Source: Burkholderiales bacterium (GTDB lineage: Bacteria; Pseudomonadota; Gammaproteobacteria; Burkholderiales; Burkholderiaceae_C). From it: a stretch of 64,000 nt of DNA. Below the pieces are notes generated by a model, which made no database searches, was not told the origin of the DNA, and saw nothing but the letters and a program-made list of their open reading frames with translations. Made by a program: the position numbers and the translations under genes. Shown here piece by piece: positions 55,261-62,347 of this stretch; the stretch's first letter is position 1; each line of letters begins with the position of its first letter. The stretch is from assembly GCA_016213325.1 (NCBI GenBank), contig JACRAY010000009.1, positions 1 to 64,000 on the forward strand, given 5' to 3'.

Positions 55261-55821
55261 TCACGCCGTCCTCTGGATGACCTGCATTCGCTCGAGGATC
55301 TCGGCGCGCCGCACGCCGATTTCCAGGACCTGCCCGATCGCCGCCGCGATCTTGCGCTCGATCGATTGCGCCTGCGTGTGGATTTCCTGGTTGCCGGTCT
55401 GCACCAGCTGGATGGCTTGCCACGCCGCGAGAGAGTCCTCGGACAGGCCGACGAGGATGTTCACGCCCGGGACGAACTGGCTCATGCCCTTCTTCTTCAA
55501 CTCTTCCAGCGCGACCTGCTTCAGGAGGCCCAGCGCGGTCTTCCAGCTGCCGTCGATGCGCGTGCCGCTCTTGCCGACCTTGCCATAGAGCTGGCGCACC
55601 AGCGACTGGTACAGGCCGTTGGCGGCCTTCAGCTCGAAGGCGTTGACGATGATGTTGAGCGGAATGATCGTCACGTTGGCGATGATGGCCGTGGTGCCCC
55701 ACGCGTCGGCGGTCGCGCGGACCGACGCCAGCTCGTTCTGCAGTTGCCGCAGCAGTTGCACGCCCTCCTGGATCGCGAGCTGCTTGCTGCCCAGTCGCTG
55801 GAATTGGTGCGCCAGATTCAT
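55261..55821 (-). CDS. T6SS-cluster protein of unknown function
   Basis: A 186-residue mainly helical protein: a coiled-coil-like N-terminus (EGVQLLRQLQNELASVRATADAWG), a hydrophobic segment TTAIIANVTIIPLNIIVNAF, another near SQFVPGVNILVGL and a C-terminal helix with VLEIGVRRAEILERMQVI. I do not recognise the family. It lies between the PAAR-like and kinase genes with gaps of 12 and 14 bp, so it is part of the T6SS operon and may be a small effector, chaperone or immunity protein. Confidence 0.6.
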   Translation of the reverse strand: MNLAHQFQRLGSKQLAIQEGVQLLRQLQNELASVRATADAWGTTAIIANVTIIPLNIIVNAFELKAANGLYQSLVRQLYGKVGKSGTRIDGSWKTALGLLKQVALEELKKKGMSQFVPGVNILVGLSEDSLAAWQAIQLVQTGNQEIHTQAQSIERKIAAAIGQVLEIGVRRAEILERMQVIQRTA

Positions 55822-55833
55822 CGCGATGTCCTC

Positions 55834-56223
55834 CTACGGGATGATGTGTGTCGCCTGGCCGGGCGAGACCACCTGGATCACGCCCGCCCAAATGCACATC
55901 AGTTTGCACGTGTTGTCCAGCGACGGCGCGTTGGCCAGCAGGACGGTGGGGGCGCCCGGAATCCAGGGCGCCGGCGTGTTCGGGATGCAGGGCATGGGGG
56001 TCAGCACACCCATGGCTGCAGCAGTTGCCGCTGCAACCGTGGGATTCGCAGGGCTGCGGCACATGCCGAAGGGCATGATGTTCACCATGGGCTTGTGGTC
56101 CATGATGTTGGCAGCGGGCTGGTTGCCGGAAAAGACGCGGTTGACGGGCAGGACCACGAGGACGCTCGGGGCCATGCCCTGGGAGCACATGAGTTGGGCG
56201 GTGTTGACGACCTGGAGGGGCAT
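55834..56223 (-). CDS. PAAR-like (DUF4280-type) T6SS spike-tip protein
   Basis: A 129-residue protein with the Met/Cys/Pro-rich DUF4280 pattern: LQVVNTAQLMCSQGMAPS, NIMPFGMCRSPANPTVAAAT, MPCIPNTPAPW and LDNTCKLMCIWAGVIQVV. The spaced Cys residues could hold a metal as in PAAR tips. It would cap VgrG and sharpen the spike. It lies behind the ankyrin gene with a one-base gap. Confidence 0.8.
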   Translation of the reverse strand: MPLQVVNTAQLMCSQGMAPSVLVVLPVNRVFSGNQPAANIMDHKPMVNIMPFGMCRSPANPTVAAATAAAMGVLTPMPCIPNTPAPWIPGAPTVLLANAPSLDNTCKLMCIWAGVIQVVSPGQATHIIP

Positions 56224-56224
56224 T

Positions 56225-57004
56225 TCAGGGTCTTACCGGCGCTGGTTGCATTGGAGTCTGCTCTGTCAATCCGGTCGAGCGAATCTTGTCGTCAAGCCGC
56301 TTCAACAGCACGTCATTCGGAGATCCAGGCTGCCACTTATGCCGCTGCAACGCTACGAGCGGATTGGTACGGCCCAAGCCGGGGTTGGCGCCCGCCTCGA
56401 GCAGTAACAATGCTTTCGCATATTGATTCGACCGTATCGCGCGAAGCAACGGTGTAGCCTGGACCCTGTCTGCCAGGTTCACGTTTGCACGCCCGGTGGC
56501 GAGAATCTGGCGCAGGCGTTGATCCCCTTCTTCCATGACGGCGAGCGCCAACAGCGACTCGGTCTCCAGTTCGCTTCCGCCATCGAGATTGATCTTCTCT
56601 TCCAGCATCAGGCCGAACAGGTCTGGCGTTGTCTGCATGCGAAGGGCCATGGCAGCCGGGCGACCGAGGTTCGATTCCCTTGAGGCATGAGCGTGTGGAT
56701 CAGCACCCGCGCGCAGCAGCACGCGGGTCGAGTTCGGCTTGTTGAGGGCAACGGCAACGAGGAGAAGGGTGACGCCGTGGACACCGCGCTGGTTCACCTT
56801 GCCGCTTTCGCGTCGGAGGGCTTCGTCCAGCTTCGCCGCATCGTCCTTGGTAACCAGCTGTGCCAGGCGCTGCATGTCGGGCATGCCCGGAAACACACTG
56901 GTCGGAACTCTAATGTCAAAAGCATCCATTGCCTGTCCTATTGCCAACGAACAGATGAAGGTAAGGCCACCCAACAGACAACAAAGTGCTCGTGCAAGAG
57001 TCAT
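56225..57004 (-). CDS. Exported ankyrin-repeat protein, probable immunity to the lipase effector
   Basis: A 259-residue protein. A signal peptide (MTLARALCCLLGGLTFICSLAIGQA) is followed by about four ankyrin repeats (GVTLLLVAVALNKPNSTRVLLRAGADPHAH; QATPLLRAIRSNQYAKALLLLEAGANPG). Its ATG overlaps the lipase stop (ATGA, 57001-57004). Immunity proteins against T6SS phospholipases that act in the periplasm are usually exported and encoded next to the effector, and this matches. The alternative is a general periplasmic ankyrin protein. Confidence 0.72.
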   Translation of the reverse strand: MTLARALCCLLGGLTFICSLAIGQAMDAFDIRVPTSVFPGMPDMQRLAQLVTKDDAAKLDEALRRESGKVNQRGVHGVTLLLVAVALNKPNSTRVLLRAGADPHAHASRESNLGRPAAMALRMQTTPDLFGLMLEEKINLDGGSELETESLLALAVMEEGDQRLRQILATGRANVNLADRVQATPLLRAIRSNQYAKALLLLEAGANPGLGRTNPLVALQRHKWQPGSPNDVLLKRLDDKIRSTGLTEQTPMQPAPVRP

Positions 57005-58191
57005 CTCGGTGAAAGTACCTGCTGATCCTCGGTCTTCTGCTGCTCAATGCTGTCGATGACAGCGTCTATCGAATGGAGGCCGAGTCGGCTGACTCCTGCC
57101 TTCGGTGGCTCAAGCGTCCTCGGCGTGCCAATTGCGTCCGGAACCAATGGAAGCTTGTTCAGGGAAGAAAGAATTTCAGTCTTCTCGACTCCATCGATCC
57201 GATACGCGTTCACGATCTTCTTCGCTTCTTCCCGGTTCAGGGGTGTTCCCTCCCGGGCCGTCGTCTTGTCGTGCAACCCAGCAGAGTTCTGCGTAGTCGC
57301 AGGCATTCCGGTAACGACGGCTGCAGCCGAAGCCAGCCCGCCGCCAAGTGAGTGGCCGGTGAACTCCGCCGATTTTCCCGACTCGGCCATGAGCCTTCCC
57401 AGCTCCATCGAGCGGTTGTAATGATCTGTCGGACGCCCCAGGCCCTGGGGAATATTGGCTTGCGTCCAATCCTGCTTGGTTTCGGTCCCTCGAAACGCCA
57501 TCACATACTCCGGGGGAATCGACCCCACCTTGGGATCGACCTTGTACACCTTCGCGCGGAACGTGGAGCCTGGCGGCGCCAGCATTGTGTCAGTGATGCC
57601 CATGTCCTCCAGTTCGGATGGCGACGGATCCAGGAAGCCTACTGGGGGGGGTGGTGGCTTCCCGTTCACGGCCTTGGTCGGATCGTACGCGTCATAGGAA
57701 TGCTTGCTCAATCTGGCGCGCTCCACTCCGACCATGTCGCGTTCCAACCGCTCGGCCGCCGCTTTCTTGGCAGGGCTCCCACTCGCCTTTCCTGCGGAGA
57801 TCATCGCCTCCCGCTCGCGCTTTCTCCGCGCCTTTGCTGCAGGCGCATCGCCTCCGCAATGCAACTGTGCGGCATGCTTCAGGTCTTGGTCGAGGTAGGG
57901 GTCAGCGGCGTCGTACTTCTTTTCCCCCTTGAGGGCGTAGTCATAGCCCGACTTGACACCTTGCGCAATCAGCCCGGCCACCGGCCCGCCCAAGACCTTT
58001 GCACCGGCCACGGCAACGGTGCTGGCGAGGCCGCTCTCGAGCACAGCGGCGACGCCTGCCTTGACGGCCTTCGCCCCGTTCGCAGCCATCTCCTTTGCGG
58101 CTTGAAGCCCCGATGCGGCTTTGGCTTTCGCAGCATCGGTTGCGGCTGCGATCTTTGCGCCCAGCTTCGATCCAAGTCCAGAACCGGCCAC
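57001..58191 (-). CDS. T6SS lipase effector, class 3 lipase fold
   Basis: A 396-residue candidate effector. The N-terminal ~150 residues are Ala/Gly/Lys-rich helices (AAATDAAKAKAASGLQAAK; LESGLASTVAVAGAKVLGGP), likely for loading. The C-terminal alpha/beta-hydrolase has VMAFRGTETKQDW, nucleophile elbow TGHSLGGGLASAAA and later Asp/His candidates (RLGLHSID). GHSLGG in a class 3 lipase setting suggests phospholipase activity on target membranes. I start at GTG 58191, preceded by GGAGGA; a TTG at 58197 is an alternative. Longer upstream frames are shadows of the neighbour. Confidence 0.78.
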   Translation of the reverse strand: MAGSGLGSKLGAKIAAATDAAKAKAASGLQAAKEMAANGAKAVKAGVAAVLESGLASTVAVAGAKVLGGPVAGLIAQGVKSGYDYALKGEKKYDAADPYLDQDLKHAAQLHCGGDAPAAKARRKREREAMISAGKASGSPAKKAAAERLERDMVGVERARLSKHSYDAYDPTKAVNGKPPPPPVGFLDPSPSELEDMGITDTMLAPPGSTFRAKVYKVDPKVGSIPPEYVMAFRGTETKQDWTQANIPQGLGRPTDHYNRSMELGRLMAESGKSAEFTGHSLGGGLASAAAVVTGMPATTQNSAGLHDKTTAREGTPLNREEAKKIVNAYRIDGVEKTEILSSLNKLPLVPDAIGTPRTLEPPKAGVSRLGLHSIDAVIDSIEQQKTEDQQVLSPR

Positions 58192-58193
58192 GC

Positions 58194-58538
58194 TCAATCC
58201 TCCTCGAGTGCCGCTAACAGCTGCGTTCTCAACAGCCAGATGGCATCGACTTTGTCGGCCTCGGAACTTGTCGGATCGGTCAAGATTTCGTTGAACGCTG
58301 CGATTTTGGTCAGGCTTTCCGGTCCCATTTCCCAAACGACATGGCACATCACGAGGCAGCCGCGAATGGTAGTGATCCCGTACTGCTGCAGGCCTTGCGC
58401 AATGTTCCAGAGCTCTTCGCGAGTGTCTGGCTCCAGCACAACGGCTTGGCCTTCCATTGCAGAAATTCGCTCCTGCAGGAGCCTGAAGAAGGTATCCCTC
58501 TGCATTGCGTCGAACTGCGCTTGAGTGAATGTGAGCAT
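58194..58538 (-). CDS. Small helical protein of the T6SS effector module
   Basis: A 114-residue acidic helical protein beginning MLTFTQAQFDAMQRDTFFR. The family is not recognised, but proteins with this type of N-terminus are common between DUF4123 adaptor genes and effector genes. Start at 58538, one base after the stop of the adaptor gene; the stop is followed three bases later by the effector GTG. Probably an accessory chaperone or adaptor for the lipase. Confidence 0.7.
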   Translation of the reverse strand: MLTFTQAQFDAMQRDTFFRLLQERISAMEGQAVVLEPDTREELWNIAQGLQQYGITTIRGCLVMCHVVWEMGPESLTKIAAFNEILTDPTSSEADKVDAIWLLRTQLLAALEED

Positions 58539-58539
58539 C

Positions 58540-59070
58540 CTAGGACTCTTCTGCCAACTTGCCCGCACGAATCGACATCTGGCGCATCGCGCCGGGGGCC
58601 TGGACCAGGAAGTGTCGGACGGGCCCGAAAAAGGCAGCTAGCTGGTCCGGCTCCATGACACGAAGCGCTGATTGCAGCACTCGAGGGTCGTAGTAGCGGA
58701 AGAACAAGGCAGTGGAGTCAGGCCCGTAAACCACATTGAACTTCCTGAAGTGCCTATGCAAGTCGGAGAAGGAGGGGGCGTGGTTGGCGCCTCCAGGACC
58801 TGGGACAACCAGCACGCCTGTGTCGGCGGTCAAGAGGTCCTCGGCAACGTTTGCGCAAACCTCGTCCCATGATCGGAACTGCGCCAGGTACGGGCCGACA
58901 TCTTCCAGCTCAGTTGCCAAGTCACCGGTGAAGAGGCACTCCAACTGTGAAAACGCCAGGTCCGGAAGCGCCCGGCGGCCCCCCTCGAATCCCGCTGCAT
59001 CGATCAAAGCGAACGGAGGCTCCTCGTTGGCGGTGCGATAACCTGCCCAATGCGCGAGTAGTGTTCCCAT
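58540..59070 (-). CDS. DUF4123 T6SS effector adaptor (Tap/TEC-like)
   Basis: A 176-residue protein of the DUF4123 family, chaperones that load an effector onto VgrG. Typical segments are PFALIDAAGF, LECLFTGDLATELEDVGPYLAQF, and HRHFRKFNVVYGPDSTALFFRYYDPRVLQSALRVM. The ATG at 59070 follows the vgrG stop by seven bases; a longer frame inside vgrG is less likely. Located between vgrG and the lipase module, so the lipase is its probable cargo. Confidence 0.88.
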   Translation of the reverse strand: MGTLLAHWAGYRTANEEPPFALIDAAGFEGGRRALPDLAFSQLECLFTGDLATELEDVGPYLAQFRSWDEVCANVAEDLLTADTGVLVVPGPGGANHAPSFSDLHRHFRKFNVVYGPDSTALFFRYYDPRVLQSALRVMEPDQLAAFFGPVRHFLVQAPGAMRQMSIRAGKLAEES

Positions 59071-59077
59071 ATGCGCT

Positions 59078-61114
59078 TCAGCAGATCTGCACAAAAGGAG
59101 TCGAAGCCTGTCGCGCAGTCTTCAGGGCCTGGGCCTGGGCCGTGAGGGGTTTGTCGATCCCTCCTTGCGAGCCTTGCGCCAGCACGGCATTCTTCGGCGC
59201 CTTCGGCGAAGCCCCGCTCCCGCTGCCCGCCGCCCCGCCGGAATTCACCATCACCATCGTCCCCTTGATGAACACACCACCGGGGTTGATGTCGATGAAA
59301 TTCCCTCCCACCTTCAGCGACAGCCGCGTCCCCGCCTCCAGCACCAGCGTCATGCCGGCCTTGAAGTGGATCTCCTGCCCGGCATTCGCCGTCATCTTCG
59401 TGCCGACCTTCGCCTGCCAGTCCTCGCCAACCTTGAAGTGCATGCCGCCGCCGACCTTGACCAGCTCGTCGCCCTTCACGTCGTGGTGCACATCGGCGCC
59501 GAACTTCTCGAAGACGTCCTTCTTGACCTGCAGGTGGCTCTCGTCACCCACGAATTCCGTGCGCTTCTTCTTCGTGTGGAGCGTCTGGTCCTTCTCCGCA
59601 TGGATGTAGACCTCTTCGCTGCCCTTCTTGTCCTCGAACCGCAACTCGTTGAAGTTCGACGCGCCGCCGCCCTTGCTGCTGCGGCTCTTCAGCCCCCAGC
59701 GCGTCTTCTCGGCCGGCATCTTGTAGGGCGTCTTGTTCTCGCCGTTGTACACGCTGCCCGTCACGATCGGCTGGTCGGGGTCGCCTTCGAGGAACTCGAC
59801 GATCACTTCCTGCCCCACGCGCGGCAGCGCGAAAGCGCCATAGGCATTGCCCGCCCAGGCCTGCGCCACGCGGATCCAGCAGCTGCTGTTCTGGTCGGCC
59901 TTGCCGTAGCGGTCCCAGCGGAACTGCACCTTGATGCGGCCGTGTTCGTCGGTGTAGATCTCTTCGCCCGAGGGGCCGACCACCATGGCCGTCTGCGGCC
60001 CCTGCACGATGGGTTTGGGCGTCAGGCGTGGCGGGCGATACTGTTGCCGGAAGGGGATGGCGCGTATCGCACTGTTGAATTCGAAGCCCGCGCTGGCGCC
60101 GCTGGTTTCGGCGTTGCCGGTGCTGGTGTAGGTGGCGCCGACGACCAGGTGCTTGTCGTTGTACACCTCTACCGGGTGGCGCGCCAGCGTGAACAGGCAA
60201 CCCGGCTGGAAACCGCGCACGTTGCCCGATCCGTTGAAAGTCTCGTACTGCGCATGCAGTTCGTCGATGCGCACGCGCGCGTAGAAGTCCCCATCGGCGG
60301 GCTTGGTGAACTCGGCCGGCCAGTCGAAGAACTCGAACGTGCCGTAGGGGTGCTTGGTGGCCTTTTCTGCAAACGACTGCAGGTTGGACCGCGGCTTGAG
60401 CGGGTCGTAGTCGTCCACCGTGTACCTGCCCGTCTGGATCTCGCGGTGGCCGGACCACGAGGCCAGCATCTCCTGCGGGCCGGAGCGGTCTTCGCGGTCG
60501 AACCGCACCTCGTCGTAGCCGGGGTAGGGCTGGTGGCTGCTGCTCGCGTTGACCAGCGTCACCGTGTGCTTGCCGCTCTCGTGCTCGACGAAGTAGTAGA
60601 TGCCGGCCTGCTCCAGCAGGCGCGAGACGAAATTGAAGTCGGTCTCGCGGTACTGGCAGCAGAACTCGCTGACCGGAAAGCTGCCGGTCGTCTTGTTGCG
60701 AAAGCTCGCCAGCCCGCCGTAGGCCTTGAAGACTTCCTCGACGACCTGCGGGACGGTCTTGTTCTGGAAGATGCGGCTGTTGGACTGGCGGGTCAGGAAC
60801 CACAGCCAGGGGTGCGCCGTGGCTTCGTACACATAGGCCTTGGTCTCGCGAGCGCCCCGGATCGAGTCGCGTTGCTCGGTCACGCCGCCCCAGCGCGTGA
60901 TGTACGCGTTGAAGAAGCGCGACTTGTTCTGGTGCAGCTCGACGCGCACCGTGACGTTCTGCCCGAGCATCTTCTCGGCCGAGATGTCGGGCTGCTTGCA
61001 CTTCAGGCGCAGGTTGAATTCGCCCAGCCGCGACAGGTGTTCCTGCCCGTTGAACTCGATCAGCAGGAAAGCGTCGGGGCCGAGTGGCGTGGAGACATCC
61101 AGTGAGCGGGCCAT
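59078..61114 (-). CDS. vgrG: T6SS spike protein VgrG
   Basis: A 678-residue VgrG/TssI. The gp27-like part starts SLDVSTPLGPDAFLLIEFNGQEHLS; YYFVEHESGKHTVTLVNASS and the gp5-like core HGRIKVQFRWDRYGKADQNSSCWIRVAQAWAG follow, then a DUF2345 beta-helix spike with KSRSSKGGGASNFNELRFEDKKGSEEVYIHAEKDQ. No large C-terminal effector domain; cargo is carried by the downstream adaptor/lipase module. It lies 6 bp after tssG. Confidence 0.95.
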   Translation of the reverse strand: MARSLDVSTPLGPDAFLLIEFNGQEHLSRLGEFNLRLKCKQPDISAEKMLGQNVTVRVELHQNKSRFFNAYITRWGGVTEQRDSIRGARETKAYVYEATAHPWLWFLTRQSNSRIFQNKTVPQVVEEVFKAYGGLASFRNKTTGSFPVSEFCCQYRETDFNFVSRLLEQAGIYYFVEHESGKHTVTLVNASSSHQPYPGYDEVRFDREDRSGPQEMLASWSGHREIQTGRYTVDDYDPLKPRSNLQSFAEKATKHPYGTFEFFDWPAEFTKPADGDFYARVRIDELHAQYETFNGSGNVRGFQPGCLFTLARHPVEVYNDKHLVVGATYTSTGNAETSGASAGFEFNSAIRAIPFRQQYRPPRLTPKPIVQGPQTAMVVGPSGEEIYTDEHGRIKVQFRWDRYGKADQNSSCWIRVAQAWAGNAYGAFALPRVGQEVIVEFLEGDPDQPIVTGSVYNGENKTPYKMPAEKTRWGLKSRSSKGGGASNFNELRFEDKKGSEEVYIHAEKDQTLHTKKKRTEFVGDESHLQVKKDVFEKFGADVHHDVKGDELVKVGGGMHFKVGEDWQAKVGTKMTANAGQEIHFKAGMTLVLEAGTRLSLKVGGNFIDINPGGVFIKGTMVMVNSGGAAGSGSGASPKAPKNAVLAQGSQGGIDKPLTAQAQALKTARQASTPFVQIC

Positions 61115-61120
61115 ATGTCC

Positions 61121-62347
61121 TCAGGAGCCGGAGTGCATGGAGTGTGCCCGCCGCCCCATGGGGTGACAAGTACGGTGGCGAAGGTTCGGCGACATCGTCA
61201 ACCTCAGGTCTTCGGCATCCGAGGTGTCGGTCCTCACCCCCAGCCAGGACGACCATCCCAGGAGCGGCGCGGCGCTGTCCAGGGTGCTGTGCGGCACTTC
61301 TTCGGCCAGCAGTTCGGGGACCAGTTCCCAGTCGAAGTCGACGCCGGCGTACAGCGCAACCAGGTCCGCCAGCTGCGCATACGCCTCGCCATGCGGCAGG
61401 AACGAGTAGTAGCGCTCCAGCCGCAGGGCCTTGATGCGGATGCGAAAGCGCGTCGAACAGTCCCACACCTGGGAGCCGGCCACCGCATCGACCCCCAGCA
61501 CCGTGAAGTGCATCCCCAGTTGCGACCGCTGCGCGTCGGGAATCGGCAGCCAGTGCGCCACGAACTCCTCCACGCAGACCTCCGCCTCGAAAAAGCGCGA
61601 CAGCATCGCTGCCAGGGCTTGCGGCGTGTGCACCCTGCGGGAGAACGCGGACGCGAAGGCCGACTTGAAAGCGGCCGGCACCGAGTCGCGCTGCGCGCTG
61701 TCGCCCAAAGCCAGGCCCGCCAGCGCGCGCAGCCGGTCGGCCAGCGGATGGGGCTCTGCGGGACGGTCCGCGCCGGCCACGGCCTGGCTGTCCTGCCAGG
61801 CGCGGTACACGAAGGCCAGGTGCCGCCGCTGCAGCACGTTGAAGAAGGCCATCAGGCTCGTGTCGCGCTGCGCGCGGAACTGCGAGCGCGCCATGTCGTT
61901 CGCGAACTCGGTCCACGTGTAGGGCAGGGCGCCGTTGGGCCCGGTGAGTCCCAGTGCCGACTGCAAGACCGTCGGCCGGCCGGACGTCGCCGTGCCGCGC
62001 GACTCCGCCACCGCCGTCACTTCGTACGGCGCGAAGTCGTTGCGCAGTTCCTGGTCGATCCGCACGGGGTCTTCGTCGGCCACCAATGAGTAGCCCAGGC
62101 GCGCGCGATCGGGGCTCGCGCCCTGCAGCAGGCGAAGAGCGGCGAACAGTTCGATGTCCTGCACGGCGGGGTCGAGGACTTCGATGGCCTCGGGGACGGT
62201 CCATGCTGCCGGCGGCCGATGGGCCATGGCCTTGCGCTGGTCCAGCGCGGCCTGCAGGGCCGACATCAGCAGCGGGCCACGCGGGCTCGCCACCATGTCG
62301 TGCACGGGCTTCAGAAGGTCGGGCGGCGTCCGAATCGTGGTGGCCAT
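61121..62347 (-). CDS. tssG: T6SS baseplate protein TssG
   Basis: A 408-residue TssG (VasB/ImpH family) baseplate wedge protein. Typical segments: FELFAALRLLQG-like QDIELFAALRLLQGASPDRARLGYS, GLTGPNGALPYTWTEFANDMARS, RDTSLMAFFNVLQRRHLAFVYRAWQ, and the C-terminal GWSSWLGVRTDTSDAEDL. ATG at 62347 overlaps the tssF end by 37 bp. Pairs with TssF around TssK/TssE in the baseplate. Confidence 0.94.
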   Translation of the reverse strand: MATTIRTPPDLLKPVHDMVASPRGPLLMSALQAALDQRKAMAHRPPAAWTVPEAIEVLDPAVQDIELFAALRLLQGASPDRARLGYSLVADEDPVRIDQELRNDFAPYEVTAVAESRGTATSGRPTVLQSALGLTGPNGALPYTWTEFANDMARSQFRAQRDTSLMAFFNVLQRRHLAFVYRAWQDSQAVAGADRPAEPHPLADRLRALAGLALGDSAQRDSVPAAFKSAFASAFSRRVHTPQALAAMLSRFFEAEVCVEEFVAHWLPIPDAQRSQLGMHFTVLGVDAVAGSQVWDCSTRFRIRIKALRLERYYSFLPHGEAYAQLADLVALYAGVDFDWELVPELLAEEVPHSTLDSAAPLLGWSSWLGVRTDTSDAEDLRLTMSPNLRHRTCHPMGRRAHSMHSGS

